NCBI GenBank assembly: GCA_903813345.2
Contig: CAIIXF020000004.1
Location: forward strand, 2,873,525-2,937,524
Reading direction: 5' to 3'
Source: Owenia fusiformis
Taxonomy: Eukaryota; Annelida; Polychaeta; Sabellida; Oweniidae
DNA length: 64,000 nt
Part shown: positions 11,101 through 21,674 of the stretch, one piece after another
Layout: every line of letters starts with the position of its first letter
Numbering within the stretch: position 1 is the stretch's first letter
Translations under genes and position numbers: made by a program
Notes under the pieces: model-generated
Database searches by the model: none
Seen by the model: the letters and a program-made list of their open reading frames with translations, nothing else
Told to the model about the DNA's origin: nothing

Positions 11101-12768
11101 CTCCCAGATGATGATACAAAACATGGAGATTATGTCTCTGAGTTACGGGAGCGTTTGTCAAATGTGCATGAGCATGCACGAAAGAGATTAAAAATGAGCC
11201 AAGAAAGGCAACAGCGTAACTATAATAGACAAGTTGCCGGTAAATCATATGTTGAAGGAGATGCTGTGTGGTTTAAAAATCACAAGCGGAAAAAGGGTAT
11301 CACTCCCAAATTCCAGAGTCGCTGGATTGGGCCCTGGAAAATAGTGCGAGTGATATCCGATGTAATTTATAAAATAGTTGATCCCAAGGGAGGAAAGCCC
11401 AAGATCATTCATTTTGATCAGTTGAAAAAATACCAAGGGGAGCTTCCATCCTCATGGGAAAAATGTAAAATAGAAAGTAAAGTTATAGCTCATGAGAAGA
11501 TCCCAGATTCTCCATTATTGGATCTTTGTGGCAGAACAAAGGAGCAAGATAGTAAGCCCTCTTTATGTGAAAAAGAGGAAAAAGCAATAAAGACAAAGTT
11601 GGAGACCATTGTGCCTCCTTCAAAATCTGGAGGAGAGCTAGATGAATGCTCATCCAACACTAACAATGATAATAGTTCGGTAAATGATAAAATGTCAAAT
11701 GCTCCGAAAGCTCGTCGAAAAACCGCAAGGTCGCGAAAGACTCCGAGCTATTTAGATAACTATGTTCGTTCTGCCACTGATTATGTGTTAATGTGTAATG
11801 ATGTCTCCAGTTCAGATTCTGAACAGGAGGATTTTATTTCCAGGGGATCCAGGAGAGGCAACACAAAGAGTAGAGGTTGGCAACCACGGGCTCCAAGGTT
11901 TCCCAACCCATACTTTCCACCATGGCCAGGACATCAAATGCCACCTGGCATGTCACCATATTGGGATTACCAAAGGGCTTGTATGCAAGCATCTGCCATG
12001 ATGGGGACTCCAAACAACTTCCCAGATATATCGCCTAAGCCGGCGACGGTAACTACTACTGTTGCATCCAAGGAGAACACTACAGTGACATCAATTGATA
12101 CTCCAGTGTCTCCTATGGCCACTATTGCTCCAACCACAGAGGATACTAGTATACCTTTACAGCGATCAAAGATGGACACATCTGCTCCTCCGACCATTGA
12201 CTTATATGCAAGCCAATCCGATGTGGATAGATTTGCTTGCCATCAATGTGGAAAAACATTTTCAAAAAAGTTTAACCTAAATAGACACTGTGTGCGGGCG
12301 CATCAAGCCAAAGCCCAGCCCCGAAACCTCGGGAAGGCAAGATATGTGTGTCATTGGTGCCAAAAATCGTTTGCAAAACGCAAAACTGTCTCGCTTCACA
12401 AAAGGGGTTGCACCAAGGCACCTGCTTTCAAATCAAAGGATACTGAGGAACCAGCAAAACATGATCATAGTAACAGTGACAATACAGATATAGAGACAGT
12501 GGAGATTAAATCCTCCATTCAACATGACAAGGATGTACTTCTATCAGATCAAGAGGAGCCAAAACAAAACAATTCCATTGATAAGAACAATAATGAAAAA
12601 GAGATCAGTGACAATACAGATATAAGGACAGTGGAGATTACATCTCCCCTTCAACATGACAAAGATGACAAAGTGGCTCCAAATAATCTAATGGAGTTCA
12701 TAGAACTGTTGTATACTCAAGCTCAAAGACCAGATGTTAGGGATACACTTAGTAACATTTTGATATAA
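5110..12768 (+). CDS. Intact Gag-Pol polyprotein of Ty3/gypsy element with C-terminal zinc fingers
   Basis: I chose the ATG at 5110 (context ACCATGG), giving 2552 aa; the frame stays open slightly upstream without an ATG. Residues 1-450 are Ser-rich with a short M-K-S coiled-coil repeat. A retrotransposon Gag capsid-like domain covers about 450-610. A CCHC knuckle (CFNCEKLGHYSNEC) is at 682-695 and the aspartic protease DTGA at 745-748. Reverse transcriptase spans about 1190-1370 with YLDD at 1337-1340. RNase H starts about 1480 (DTD 1485-1487). Integrase has an HHCC zinc region from about 1765, catalytic D1836, D1896 and E1932 (DD35E), and a GPW-type GPY/F module near 2074. After a Pro-rich linker come a CX2CX12HX4H finger (C2377, C2380, H2393, H2398) and a CX2CX12HX3C finger (C2414-C2434). 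No stop or frameshift separates gag from pol. It looks potentially active. Confidence 0.95.
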   Translation: MESANDSDNAMDLTQCGESAQLSPENTVFFKGENAMSNPMSVNETVVWSGGNPTRSNYGVGAVPKRIDSNQEMQTKSTGYWSHVSGTDLSFLQGSQQKEGFEHAPRSSTVGPTSETDKISAMSDQISHLWSNIDLIGNTVDIMKSNMGSMKSDVTQIESNMGSMKSDMNSMKSEVTQAVSSLVPIMDQMQNRLVSQIDQSLSDHKAKIDQEMSLQKFETQELINENRSPLKELEKVKFRTPHVDSRGDVCFEREAMAPLVDGSQSPPHKKPYALKRQRAIYHSPSDMKSGLPSFPGFVSGLKGQVSQIPEMKGSNTFEMAQNASGMELNKGDINPDRMNQVPNKFLPVSREDSNSPSAPQYSGRMRNLYSNSPTRNMTAHRSDMLEHISKQDLLYSSPPRENISHSQQTNWSPEHVTDASPSSHEVDMSPALQVVREVIGSLRNDNRSSNKSVKIKPDKYDGTSPWQDYKRHFEVCARSNNWSINDKNDFLASSLKGQALQVLNELQSGYTYEQLVSVLDKRFGPEGKAKLYEAQFHSRQQRPKEPLQKLGQDIRRLAALAFPELSREAQDRFARTRFQQALLDDQIRDVINIGEPDSLDKAISIALKQESYLESERIRKGQRPKLSQDKITSVDDEYSVKESNESKKSDDILNKLMEKIDALLTEQAKKKSPRKPRAEVTCFNCEKLGHYSNECTLPKTSQSRNRDNKSTAAPISFEDADSPNQVKRIIATARICGYPMDFLVDTGAVRTIIDIAGYQQMPRENQPELLKTNRAFRQADGSRLKVFGAIDCSLDLGGTSFEAQIIVAQLGGFNILGCDILSSQGVNINYHKREMSFNPPDGYVSGGICEISTGEPCEASHSVSNLLNRLGKNEDLSSGLKSSSSDLTKVRSEHSSSKLTKHVSFGECHGSEITENVSHQPLVLLSPEHEDCRGAEVTQIPPVTSFKDNGIKNRGLSEEMEQLSSSFDKFPQVQLTDSTDNESEQSSFVGSKEEDESPERGCFLCADVEIPAKCGMIVDVCLNNDTDIKPEFPGIIEPLLFKPEALQGLEVSPTFVYSFKELGVEIWNPLAVPVPLMAGTHVGMFSIVNPDVHVVNAAPGAQVNIMQDETVSSSEKSLGLENITLDHEIPSHLKELFAQSSLGLDNEQKLRFLKLLLGNQDVFSSSDSDLGCTDIVLHSIDTGGAEPIRQVYRRMPKVKQDEIDRQVDDLLSRGVIEPSESPWASPVVLVKKKNNTWRLCIDYRKLNSVTKKDAFPIPRIDDTLESMNGASWFSTMDLASGYWQVALDTDAKEKSAFVVRGGLYQWANMPFGLCNAPSTFVRLMEQVLKGMSNSLAYLDDVISFAPDFNSAIERLQLVFDRMRLANLKLKPSKCELLRRSVKFLGHEVSEAGIAPDSEKVEKILSWPTLGSVHETRQFLGLASYYRRHVKGFAEVAAPLHQLTHKNRTSFEWSEKCEEAFKALKTCVANAAILAYPKPNCEYILDTDASATSIGAVLSQVQGGEEQPLHFASKCLSQTERNYCTTKRELYAVVNYLKHFRQHLYGQHFKLRTDHSSLRWLTNFKEPEGQLARWFEVIAEYDFVIEHRPGSKHLNADAMSRAPCRQCGKAEQKDALKKDRCFNRSNHETVCGYLRNYPEKPDITDNNVSEYLTPPREASQKFLVEQKDLIHSVSMIPEWSLNDISEAQCADPHISPMWNALKASSDRPSWEVISSKSEITKTYWAQWNRLVIKNGVLCRLWENVEGTLSTLQIITPKSMKETVLKYSHSDVSSGHFGVNKTYQKTRVRFYWHGQHIDVRAYCRACNTCGARKNPQNKPRAPLQQYVVGEPMERFAIDILGPFPISNRGNRYVLVCSDYFTKWPEAFAVPNQEAVTVASKLVEEVFSRFGLPMALHSDQGRNFESAVMAEVCNIFGIEKTRTTPFNPKSDGLVERFNRTLLDGIAKLMQDDKDQLDWDLKVPLILMAYRTAEQESIGETPAQMMLGRELRIPLDIIVDPLPDDDTKHGDYVSELRERLSNVHEHARKRLKMSQERQQRNYNRQVAGKSYVEGDAVWFKNHKRKKGITPKFQSRWIGPWKIVRVISDVIYKIVDPKGGKPKIIHFDQLKKYQGELPSSWEKCKIESKVIAHEKIPDSPLLDLCGRTKEQDSKPSLCEKEEKAIKTKLETIVPPSKSGGELDECSSNTNNDNSSVNDKMSNAPKARRKTARSRKTPSYLDNYVRSATDYVLMCNDVSSSDSEQEDFISRGSRRGNTKSRGWQPRAPRFPNPYFPPWPGHQMPPGMSPYWDYQRACMQASAMMGTPNNFPDISPKPATVTTTVASKENTTVTSIDTPVSPMATIAPTTEDTSIPLQRSKMDTSAPPTIDLYASQSDVDRFACHQCGKTFSKKFNLNRHCVRAHQAKAQPRNLGKARYVCHWCQKSFAKRKTVSLHKRGCTKAPAFKSKDTEEPAKHDHSNSDNTDIETVEIKSSIQHDKDVLLSDQEEPKQNNSIDKNNNEKEISDNTDIRTVEITSPLQHDKDDKVAPNNLMEFIELLYTQAQRPDVRDTLSNILI

Positions 12769-12988
12769 GTAAACTTTTATCCTGTTTGCTCCACATGAAA
12801 ATATTTTGTACTTTACAAAGTTACAAATGTAAGTGACATGATTTATTGGAAATAGGTTCTATGTAAGGAGTTCATAGCGTAGATTAAGTGATTGAGAGTT
12901 CACATTGTATTTACATTTATGAGTTTGTCAGAAAAATGCTTTCCGCTTCTTCTAATTTTGTGTGTATGTACGAGGGCGTACATTTCTC

Positions 12989-13002
12989 TAAGTTGGGGGG
13001 TG
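12989..13002 (+). other. Polypurine tract before 3' LTR
   Basis: TAAGTTGGGGGGTG directly precedes the 3' LTR start (TGTAGC at 13003). It is the expected plus-strand primer position. The tract is G-rich and short. Confidence 0.7.
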
Positions 13003-15219
13003 TGTAGCGGGAGCGCATTTTTCTTATTTATTTGTAAGTTTTATTTTCATGCTTTTCTGATCAAGATCAAATTATGTTTTATATATGGTTAAAAAGAACA
13101 TTCTTTTAACGATTTATTCATTTTTATTTCATGCAAAAAGGAATAATAGTTTTTGAGTAAGACATGTTTAAATAACTAGTGTAAACGTGTGATTTTATTT
13201 AATTCACGGCCGCTTGGCACACATGATTTCAGTTCTTATTTACTCGTGTTCTTTCTCATTAAATTTAGAGAAGAGTATTTGTCCATAAATTATAATAATT
13301 ATTTCTTAAATTAAGGGTGAATTGAGCTTTTAAATGGTGTATTAAACTTTGAATTTGATCTCATACTTTAGGAGATATTGTAATTTAAAAAGAGTGATTT
13401 TCAGTCAAGTTTTATATTTCTGACGGCATTTTGCCGACACTTTTTCAAACTTTCCCACATAGTAATTTGATTGACAGGCTAGCGCTAGGTTTATTAGTCT
13501 TTGATGTGACAGCTATTTTGACATTGTAGCAAGCTAACAGACCTGTTGTCATAGTTGCACTTCCTTATATGGAAATAGATTGTCAAAAATATAAAGTTTC
13601 TCATGATCGTTCAGGAGAACGATCAGTCTAGTTTTGAATGCTGAAGAGTAAGAACCTGCGATTACATTTTGGATTTATAACAGAATTGTATCATTTTGGA
13701 TTTATAACAGATTTTGGATTAATATTGCTGTATTAAGTTACGCTGGATATTTGTGCTACTGGTGATCGTATTTTTGTGGATTTATATTGAACATAACTGG
13801 ATATATCTTGCGTTTACACGGAGATACGTTGTTAGCCTGAAAGTCGTTCAGCACTGCTTGTGACTATGTATTCTGATATAAGGTAATTATTACAATAAAG
13901 TCTTGTTATTTGTTCATTTAAATTCACTGTGTCTGTTTTGATATAAACAAGTGAAGCTAAAGTGAGTCAATCTAGTCCACATTTACTGCTTAATTTCCAT
14001 TGCAATTCAAGAGTGATAAGGGAAATAAATTCAATTTTACATCTTTCCTTCATTCAATCAATTCACAGTCCATTGTTTCAAGTATTCCATTTATAAGCAT
14101 TCGCTATTACCAATTCTTTATCCCCAGTATTTCTATCAATTTAAACGTTTCGCATATTCCTTATTTTTACCCTTAATTCCCAGTGCTACTGTCAATTATT
14201 CCAATCTCATTACATTCATTTTTGCTACAATTTACAACATTCATATTTCTTTGTCTAAAGATTGGCCATATCTGTAACAAATTGCTCTTACCAAAACTGC
14301 TCCTTACGTTTTGCTCCGGAGCCAATTTCACTTGTGTGGAGCAAAGAGTTTATTCCAAAGAGGCAAGGTAGTGTAAGACTATTGCTATGTGACTTAATTG
14401 GTATAACCAAGGTAGTAGTAATTCATAGGCAATAGGTACTTAATTGCTCTCAAAGCTCCTGTTTTGCCGTTTAACAATTGATTTGGAACATTGTGCTTTG
14501 CTCCGGAGCCCATTGAGAGCTCCTGCTTGATTGACTATTAATTTGGAGCGTTGCATTTTGCTCTGGAGCCTGCTTTGCTTTGAGGCTCATTGATTTATTG
14601 ATTCATTGAGAGCATTACATTTTGCTCCGGAGCTGGTTACCGGCTCTAATTGTGTTTGGAGCCTGACTGAGGCATTTATTTGAGCACTACACTTTACTCC
14701 GGAGCCTGCTGCTTGCTCCTATTGTGTACGGAGCCTTTCCGAGCCATTTGTTTAATGTTACACTTTGCTCCGGAGCCTGTTGCTTGCTCATTTTGTGCAT
14801 TGAGCTTTGTGGAGCCATTATTTTGAATATAGTATTTTGCTCTGGAGCCCAAGTCGCTAGGAGCCTACCATACTCAGTGTTTATTACATTTTGCTCTTCT
14901 AGCCATCAAAGTGTGCTCTAAATGTTTCAGGGAGCTATATTGTAGAATTTAGATATTGGCCAAACCATTCATTATCATCATTCTTCATTCACATATTCCT
15001 CCAATTTAAATTGATCATTTTACATTTATCAAAGTTATTATATTTCCCTTGTCATTCTTTGTTATTCTACTTGTATAATATCAGTGGCAGAACGATAATA
15101 AAAATCAACACAACAAAATCCTTTCACCAACAGACGTTCCCCGCCGGCTCTCATACCACGTGAGAGTTTTAAAGTGACACTCGGGTTTCCGCTCGGCCCA
15201 GACGCCACGTTCCGTCACA
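13003..15219 (+). repeat. 3' LTR (2217 bp) with polyadenylation signal
   Basis: Same length and ends as the 5' LTR. The polyadenylation signal AATAAA is at 13894-13899. The only difference I found is at 15211. The right flank begins ATATTATAAA, matching the ATAT before the left LTR. Confidence 0.95.
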
Positions 15220-15234
15220 ATATTATAAAATATA

Positions 15235-15420
15235 TGTGAACTCGGAACACTTAGGTTGTCAGAACAGTTGGGCAAGAGACAGAACACTTGGGTAGCCCAG
15301 AACAGTTGGGCTTTCACACCCGTGCTGAAATGTAGTTCGAAGTTCAACCGATAGAGGCGCTCCTAACCCGTGCTACAAATCCAACCAATCAGAGCGCTCT
15401 TAAACCGTGCTATTTTGCCG
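15235..15420. repeat. Inverted relative of the sequence left of the retrotransposon
   Basis: Read on the minus strand, this segment resembles 404-500 (shared CTGGGCTACCCAAGTGTTC-like text and ACCCGTGCT motifs). The two lie in opposite orientation on either side of the LTR element. They are members of one repeat family or the two ends of an older element that the retrotransposon entered. No coding content is seen. Confidence 0.5.
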
Positions 15421-15719
15421 AAATCTTTCTGGAAGTTTTGTACCGTTAGTTTGTAATCAATATAGCCGATCTGAAGGTAAGAAGTTGCTCAAAGTGAACA
15501 AGACTAAGCGAGGATCAAACAGGGTAATGATTTTTTCTGATAAATTCAACATAAAACTTGTAATTTTCCCGTAAAGTGAGTATGATGAATTATCGCCCAT
15601 TGATTTTGATTTTCAAAAAATTTCACTGCCATATTCCTATTGTACATAAATGACTTTCGTTTATCTTGAATTAGTTCTAGTTTGGCTAATAAAGTGTGTG
15701 ACCTCTTATATGTTGATGC

Positions 15720-17140
15720 TTTTCGAGACACTATCTACAAGACTTACATGTATGACTGGCACAATCGTCACCATGTTATCAAGTATTTTTATGGAGACCC
15801 TATCTGTTGCAAGACCTATGCCTGGCACAACCGTCACCATGTTATTAAGTAATTTTAAGTTTCGCAAGGATCCTGCCATGACCGTGGAAGTGTTATCGTG
15901 ATAGCCTGGTATAACAGTGACAATGCTATATTATATCGCATGGTCTGTCATGACCGTGGTAATGTTAAAGCCTGATATGACCGTGACAATACTATACTAT
16001 ATTGCAAGGCCTGACATGACCGTGGTAATGTTAAAGCCTGATATGACGGTGACAATGGTTACAAGGCCTGTCATGACCATCATAATGTTAAAGCCTGATA
16101 TGACCATGACAATGGTTGCAAGGCCTGTCATGACTGTGGTAATGTTAAAGCACAATATGACCGTGACAATGGTTATATTAGTGACATTTAGTAGCATGAG
16201 AATACTGTAATCGAAAACGTCATCATTTATCTACCTTAAATATGTAAATCTAGGATACTACTACTACTTTAACTCATAATTCATTTCCACAAACTATAAT
16301 TCTAATCTCATTCAAGAACGTGAACATTGTCACAGTTATATCAGGCTTTAACATTACCACGGTCATGACAGGCCTTGCAATATAATATAGCATTGGCACG
16401 GTTATACCAGACTTTCACGATAACAATACCACGGTCATGGCAGGATCCTTGCGAAACCTAAAAACACTTAATAACATGTCGACGGTTGTGCCAGGCATAA
16501 GTCTTGCAATAGATAGCATGTGTTTTTATGTTGCACAATGATCCTGCCATGACCGTGGTAGTGTTATCGTGAAAGCCTGGTATAACCTTGACAATGTAAT
16601 ATTATATTGCAAGGCCAGTGTCATGACCGTGGTAATGTTAAACCCTGATATGACCGCGACAGTGCTTTATTATAAATAAGGCCTGATATGACTGTGACAA
16701 TGTTTCTCGTTCTTGAATGAGATTAAAATTATAGTGTTCGGAAATGAATTATGAGTTAAATGATTCTAAAATTTTATGTATCGATGTACGTGAGTACCAT
16801 GTTCATGTATAGAAGTCTAGATTCACATATTTAAGGTAGTTAATCATTCTATGAAATTTGCAATGCTACTAAATGCTATTTAATATAACCATTGTCACAG
16901 TCATATTGTGCTTTAACATTACCACGGTCGTGACAGGCCTTGCAACCATTGCGACTGTCATATCAGGCTTAAACATTACCACAGTCATGACAGGCCTTGC
17001 AATATAATATAGCATTGTCACGGTTATACCAGGCTTTCACGATAATACCACCACGACCATGGCAAGATCCTTGCGAAACTTAAGAACACTTAATAACATG
17101 GTGACAGTTGTGCTAGGCATAAGTCTTGCAATAGATAGCA
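15720..17140. repeat. Complex foldback locus made of CATGACCGTGGTAATGTTA units
   Basis: Blocks of units such as CATGACCGTGGTAATGTTAA and CTGATATGACCGTGACAATG alternate in orientation: forward 15740-16200, reverse 16320-16520, forward 16535-16700, reverse 16870-17140. The non-repetitive linkers 16200-16330 and 16700-16870 are also reverse complements of each other (AATGAATTATGAGTTAAA-type text). The entire 1.4 kb is therefore an imperfect nested palindrome. Short reading frames on both strands (15917-16210, 15997-16197) follow from the repeat. A foldback transposon is the likely origin. Confidence 0.75.
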
Positions 17141-17461
17141 TGTGTGCTTCTCTGCCATAGTATTTTCAAAAAGATACATTGTAACATGGCTGAAATTCAT
17201 TATAAGAGGGCACAGGGTTATTGCACAAAAAAAACTAAATAATCTGAAATATCCAAATGTCATTCATGTACAATATCAATATACTTTTCCAAATATTATT
17301 GCACAATGGTCTCCTGATTTCTTATTTTTGGGGACGGGACCACGGACGGGCTGTCCAAAAATTCAAGTAAAAATGTCAATCAGAATCAGTATTGTCGAGT
17401 TCCCTAAGAGATCTCTTGTCTTAACTTATGTCTTAACTTATGTTTAAGCTTATCTCCATAA

Positions 17462-17560
17462 TGTGGAGTTGATCAGCCAGCCACCCAGCAAGCCAGCCAT
17501 CCAGCCACCCAGCAAGCCAGCCAGCAAGCCACTTACTCAGTCACTTAGTAAGTCACTTAC
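17462..17560. repeat. AGCCAGCCACCCAGCA / CTTAGTAAGTCA simple repeat
   Basis: A degenerate microsatellite of AGCCAGCC-type tetramers passes into CAGTCACTTAGTAAGTCACT. No gene is supported here or in the surrounding 17150-18400. Confidence 0.6.
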
Positions 17561-18807
17561 TTCCTTAGTCATTATCTCACTCTCAATCAGAAGTTCAGTA
17601 ACTCATTCACTCTCTCAATCAGTCTCTCTATGTGAGAGTTCATATGTTGGAATATTGATTGAAATAATCTTACTTCATTTGGAATTATTCACAATTGCTG
17701 TTTTCTACTTTTTGAGTTTAAAAGAGGAATCTAGTATAATAATTTGAGTTTTTTAGAGATCTGTTAATTTCAACAAATGAATGGATTAATAGAGAGAAAC
17801 ATGTGAATCCATTGAGGATTGCATCAAAATACCAAGCATACATACTCAAACTTAGCAAGAGCTGCTCAAATGTTTTAGATCTAAATTATGAACCCCATTT
17901 TGTACTTTCAGAAGATGAATGTATGTCTGAGATGCGATGTCCTGGTGTTTAAGAAGAGGAAATGTACTATTATGTGAGTATTAAAAATATATATTCATTC
18001 TGAATTTTCCAACATTTCCAAGAGTTTTCATAAGCCATGATTCTTAATAATCACAACCTTTATGTTGATTTAATGTACTCTTTGGGTGTGCCTTAGTCCT
18101 TGATGTGTCCACCTTTCTTTTGAATGTATTGTTAGAAAGATATTTGTGTGCAATGATGATATGGAAATGATGACTGCATAAGGTTGCAGAGATTTTTGGG
18201 AAGATGTTCTCAGCTTGGCAACCCAACACTATTCAGTACATCTTTTAAAACTAAAAAATGGAGAGAGCTGTTAAATGTGATGTTGATTTTTTTATAAATC
18301 AGATGGTTTCCATAAAGTCATGTTATTTTAAGTCATGTTTTTTAATTGATCTGCATTTGTAACCATTAATTAAAGACCACAGTTTCTTCTATTTAATAGC
18401 ATATTCAGTGTTCTCCCTAATTTTTCAAAAGTGAGCGGTAAAATTTTGAATGAAAATTAATGGGTGGTGACAGTATTATTACAGTGGTGCAAAATTAAAT
18501 AAAAAAGTGCCTTAAAAAAATCGGCCATTACAAACAGTAACAGAGTAAAGTTGCAAATTACTTAATTCCACTCATTAATAACGAATAGTATCAGTTATAA
18601 GTTCTTTAAATTCTATATGTTATTTTCTATCAATATAGCTAGCTTCAATTAAATCATCTGAAAAAGCTCAAGCTAAATCCCCATTTACACAATGTTGAAA
18701 AACCTTTAAAGATTAAAAATTCATTTACTCTTTTAAGTGTCACAATTTTAATCTTAAATCACAATCAATATGTCAATAGGTTCATTTAATTAGATGCAAC
18801 TGGCAGT

Positions 18808-18985
18808 GATCTCCCCAGCATAAAGCAAGATGGGCGCAGCAACCACCTGAAAATATGCTTGCACCCACCTGAAAATCAGTTTGCACCCACATAAAAATGA
18901 AAAAAATCATTGGCATATCTCACCAATTTTTGTCTAAATTGTGAAAATGAGAGTTTTTGCACCCACCTGAGTGCCACCCACTGAG
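18808..18985. repeat. Dispersed repeat (CTCCCCAGCATAAAGC...CACCCACCTGA)
   Basis: This segment carries CCCAGCATAAAGCAAGATGG followed by several CACCCACCTGAAAAT motifs. A diverged copy in the same orientation lies at 20893-21075, and a fragment beginning GATCTCCCCAGCATTA is at 19019. It is an interspersed repeat of unknown class. Confidence 0.5.
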
Positions 18986-19774
18986 ATTAATTATGCAAAT
19001 ATACTCTAAGGCATTCAGTGATCTCCCCAGCATTATTTTTCAAGCGGGGGGGGGGGGGTTATCAAGTGTTCCTGAGTTACTGAGTTTAATTATCAACTCA
19101 CAAATTTGTGTAAAGGATGAGTCTGGATATATGCCCTTTTGGTCCCTCAGTTAAATGTATGTGATAAGTATATTTAATTATTTTTCAAATTTTGAATTTC
19201 CCGCCAGTTTGATTTGAAGGGGGAAAAACAAGATAGCTGCCATTTGATGTAAGAAATATCAGAACAAAAGTAGCTTCACTTTCACAATGAGCAATGATAT
19301 TTTCACAATGAGCACAGTTTTCTGGTTTAGGTTTAGACATATTACTCCCCCATCCATTCACCCCCCCCCCTCTGTTCAATTTTGATTGTAGTTTATATTA
19401 GAATTACTTTAATTAGCCAGCAATGACATTCTTTTTGTGATAATATAAGTTTTGTCAAAATAATCCCTGACATGACATGTTATGACATCATCCTGAAACA
19501 CTTAACTAGTCTTTACCAAAGCTTTAAACACTTGTTGTTCAATTAGGATCAATTATTTTTTTCATTAGAGGTCCAAACAAGATGTATAATGTTTTATTTC
19601 CAGACTGCATCAAGAGAGATGATAGTGTATGGATCAGAGCTTGACTCTTTGAGTGAGAATGGGTGGAGCCTATCAGTAAGCACATCTAACACCAGAGTAG
19701 CCAACCTTGCCTCACAGATAATTTCCAGGTATTTTACAAAGATCTGTTATCACTGGTAACCCACTCCGAATGTC

Positions 19775-20180
19775 CAAGGTACGATTTTTCTTTTTTCCTT
19801 ATTTCACACATTATAGGCAGAATTACCACAACATTTTTATCACAATCCGACAACATATATCTATCACATATGTTTAAGAAAATGTACATATTTGCGAACA
19901 AGTAGTTCAGAAGACAACTGAATCGTCATTTTAATTCCTCACTTAAGTTACAGAAACAATATTTTGAAAAACAGTTAAGATGTGCACTTTTAACGAATAT
20001 CATTTCTGTAACTAAAGTGAGGAATTAAATCGACGATTCTGTTGTCTTCCGAGCTATTTTTTCACAAACATGTACCTTTTCTAAAACATGATACACGTTT
20101 GTGTGAAAAAATGTCGTGGGGATTCTGCCTACAATGCGTGAAATTAGGAAAAAAGAAATATCATACCTTCGACGTTCCAA
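19775..20180. mobile_element. MITE-like inverted-repeat element in the pseudogene intron
   Basis: The left arm (from about 19778, GGTACGATTTTTCTTTTTTC) and the right arm (ending about 20172, GAAATATCATACC) are imperfect reverse complements of about 175 bp. They flank a short centre near 19970-20005. The inner part reads CCTCACTTAAGTTACAGAAA / TTTCTGTAACTAAAGTGAGG. There is no coding sequence. Confidence 0.65.
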
Positions 20181-20892
20181 CATTTTGTTACCGAAACGAA
20201 CCTTTTCGGTAACCATCGTAATCGAGTGGATCACCAGTGTGTTATTAATATTTTGGATATAAAAATGTGTAAAATTGCAATATTAACACAATATTACTAC
20301 ATAATTCTTGTTTTATATTCTCACTTTTTTGATGAATATGGAGTGCATTTAAAGACAACTAGCTTCAAACCCTCACAAAACTACATGCAACTGGGTCTTA
20401 GTCATCATAAAAACATGTCATTCCTCAAACACAATGAGTAACACTTAATTGTCCTATCTGTAGGTACCATGCACTAGTTAGTAGCTGTAAGAAACAGTGT
20501 ATGAAACAGGAAAAGGCTGTGATTGAACATGAGGGCTATGGAAGACTATACAAGGCTTTGTAACAGAGCCTAGATGACCTCGAGGCCAAACTTAGAAGCA
20601 ATACATTCACACAGGGGGACAGATCACCTGTGCATGCTAAATTACAGAATGTCCAGGTATGTTCAATGAAAGTCTGGATCTTTATTTCAATGAATAATTT
20701 TAATATTTAATTTCCAAATATTTTGTTATGTATTGATTTCAGAACTTACTGTCCTACAAGGAAGAAGAAAATCATAATCTTAGAGCTAAATCACCCAAAG
20801 TTACATTAAATCACAAAGTCTCATATTTTATACACATCTCACTGACATTATCCACATATTTGTTCAAGTCACTGCCATATACAATGCATACA

Positions 20893-21075
20893 GTTATCTG
20901 CTCAGCATTAAAGCAAGAAGGCATAGCACCCACCTGAGAATTTTAAAACCAGCTTTATTTCATCTTCCTAAAAATTCATTTGCACCCACTTAAAAATGAG
21001 AAAAATAATGAAAAATGGGCATAGTTTTACCAGTTTTGGTCTGAATTGTGAAATGAGAATTTTGCACCAACTTGA
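20893..21075. repeat. Second copy of the 18808 dispersed repeat
   Basis: Contains CAGCATTAAAGCAAGAAGGC, CACCCACCTGAGAAT and TTGCACCCACTTAAAAATGA in the same order and orientation as 18808-18985, with many differences. Confidence 0.5.
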
Positions 21076-21674
21076 TTAAAAATGCCTTATCTGGTGCCTG
21101 ATAATTAAAATCCTGAAAATATGGCAAATTGCCATGTTTCTAGTTTTATAGTCACTTCAATTGATTCAATTTAGCAATTTGTGACATTGATTTATAGGAA
21201 TCAGATATATGATAATTATGTAAGTTTGGTCGATCTTTCCATTGATATATTAAACTTGATACCATCTATTTTGATTTTGGCTGTAGAGGGGGGGGGGGCA
21301 GGGCTTATTTGACAGTTAAGAATAGCATTTTAGAGTCATATTACCGTTTGAATTTTGGAAGCTACTCTAGCTTTATCAATATGCAAATCTAAAATTTTAT
21401 GAATCATGTTTTCACAGAACACAAGTAATTCGCATATATCTTTTGAAGCTGACACTTATGAGTGAGAAAAGTTTGGTAGACAGAAGGAGGGAGAAATTCT
21501 CAGAGTTGCTGACACAGAGTGGTGACCCTCATTTTACCTGAGAGAAGAACCTTGTTGTTGAGAGATACCACATGCTTCTCGACAAAGTGGAGGTATGATC
21601 TACAGATACTTTATATGATGCACTGTTACATTGAGTAATTTTAATATTACTGGTACAAAAATAAACTTCCAACA

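Larger units (their letters stand above)
1820..15219 (+). mobile_element. Complete 13.4-kb Ty3/gypsy-type LTR retrotransposon
   Basis: Two 2217-bp direct LTRs (1820-4036 and 13003-15219) begin TGTAGCGGG and end CCGTCACA. They flank a tRNA-Leu primer-binding site, a long leader, a single intact Gag-Pol frame and a G-rich polypurine tract. ATAT precedes the left LTR and follows the right one, consistent with a 4-bp target duplication. In the stretches I compared, the LTRs differ by one substitution (A at 4028, T at 15211), so insertion was recent. Domain order PR-RT-RNaseH-IN places it in Metaviridae; no envelope frame is present. Both the LTR and the total length are large for this group. It lies in an intron of the minus-strand EGF/collagen gene, in antisense orientation. 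Confidence 0.95.
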
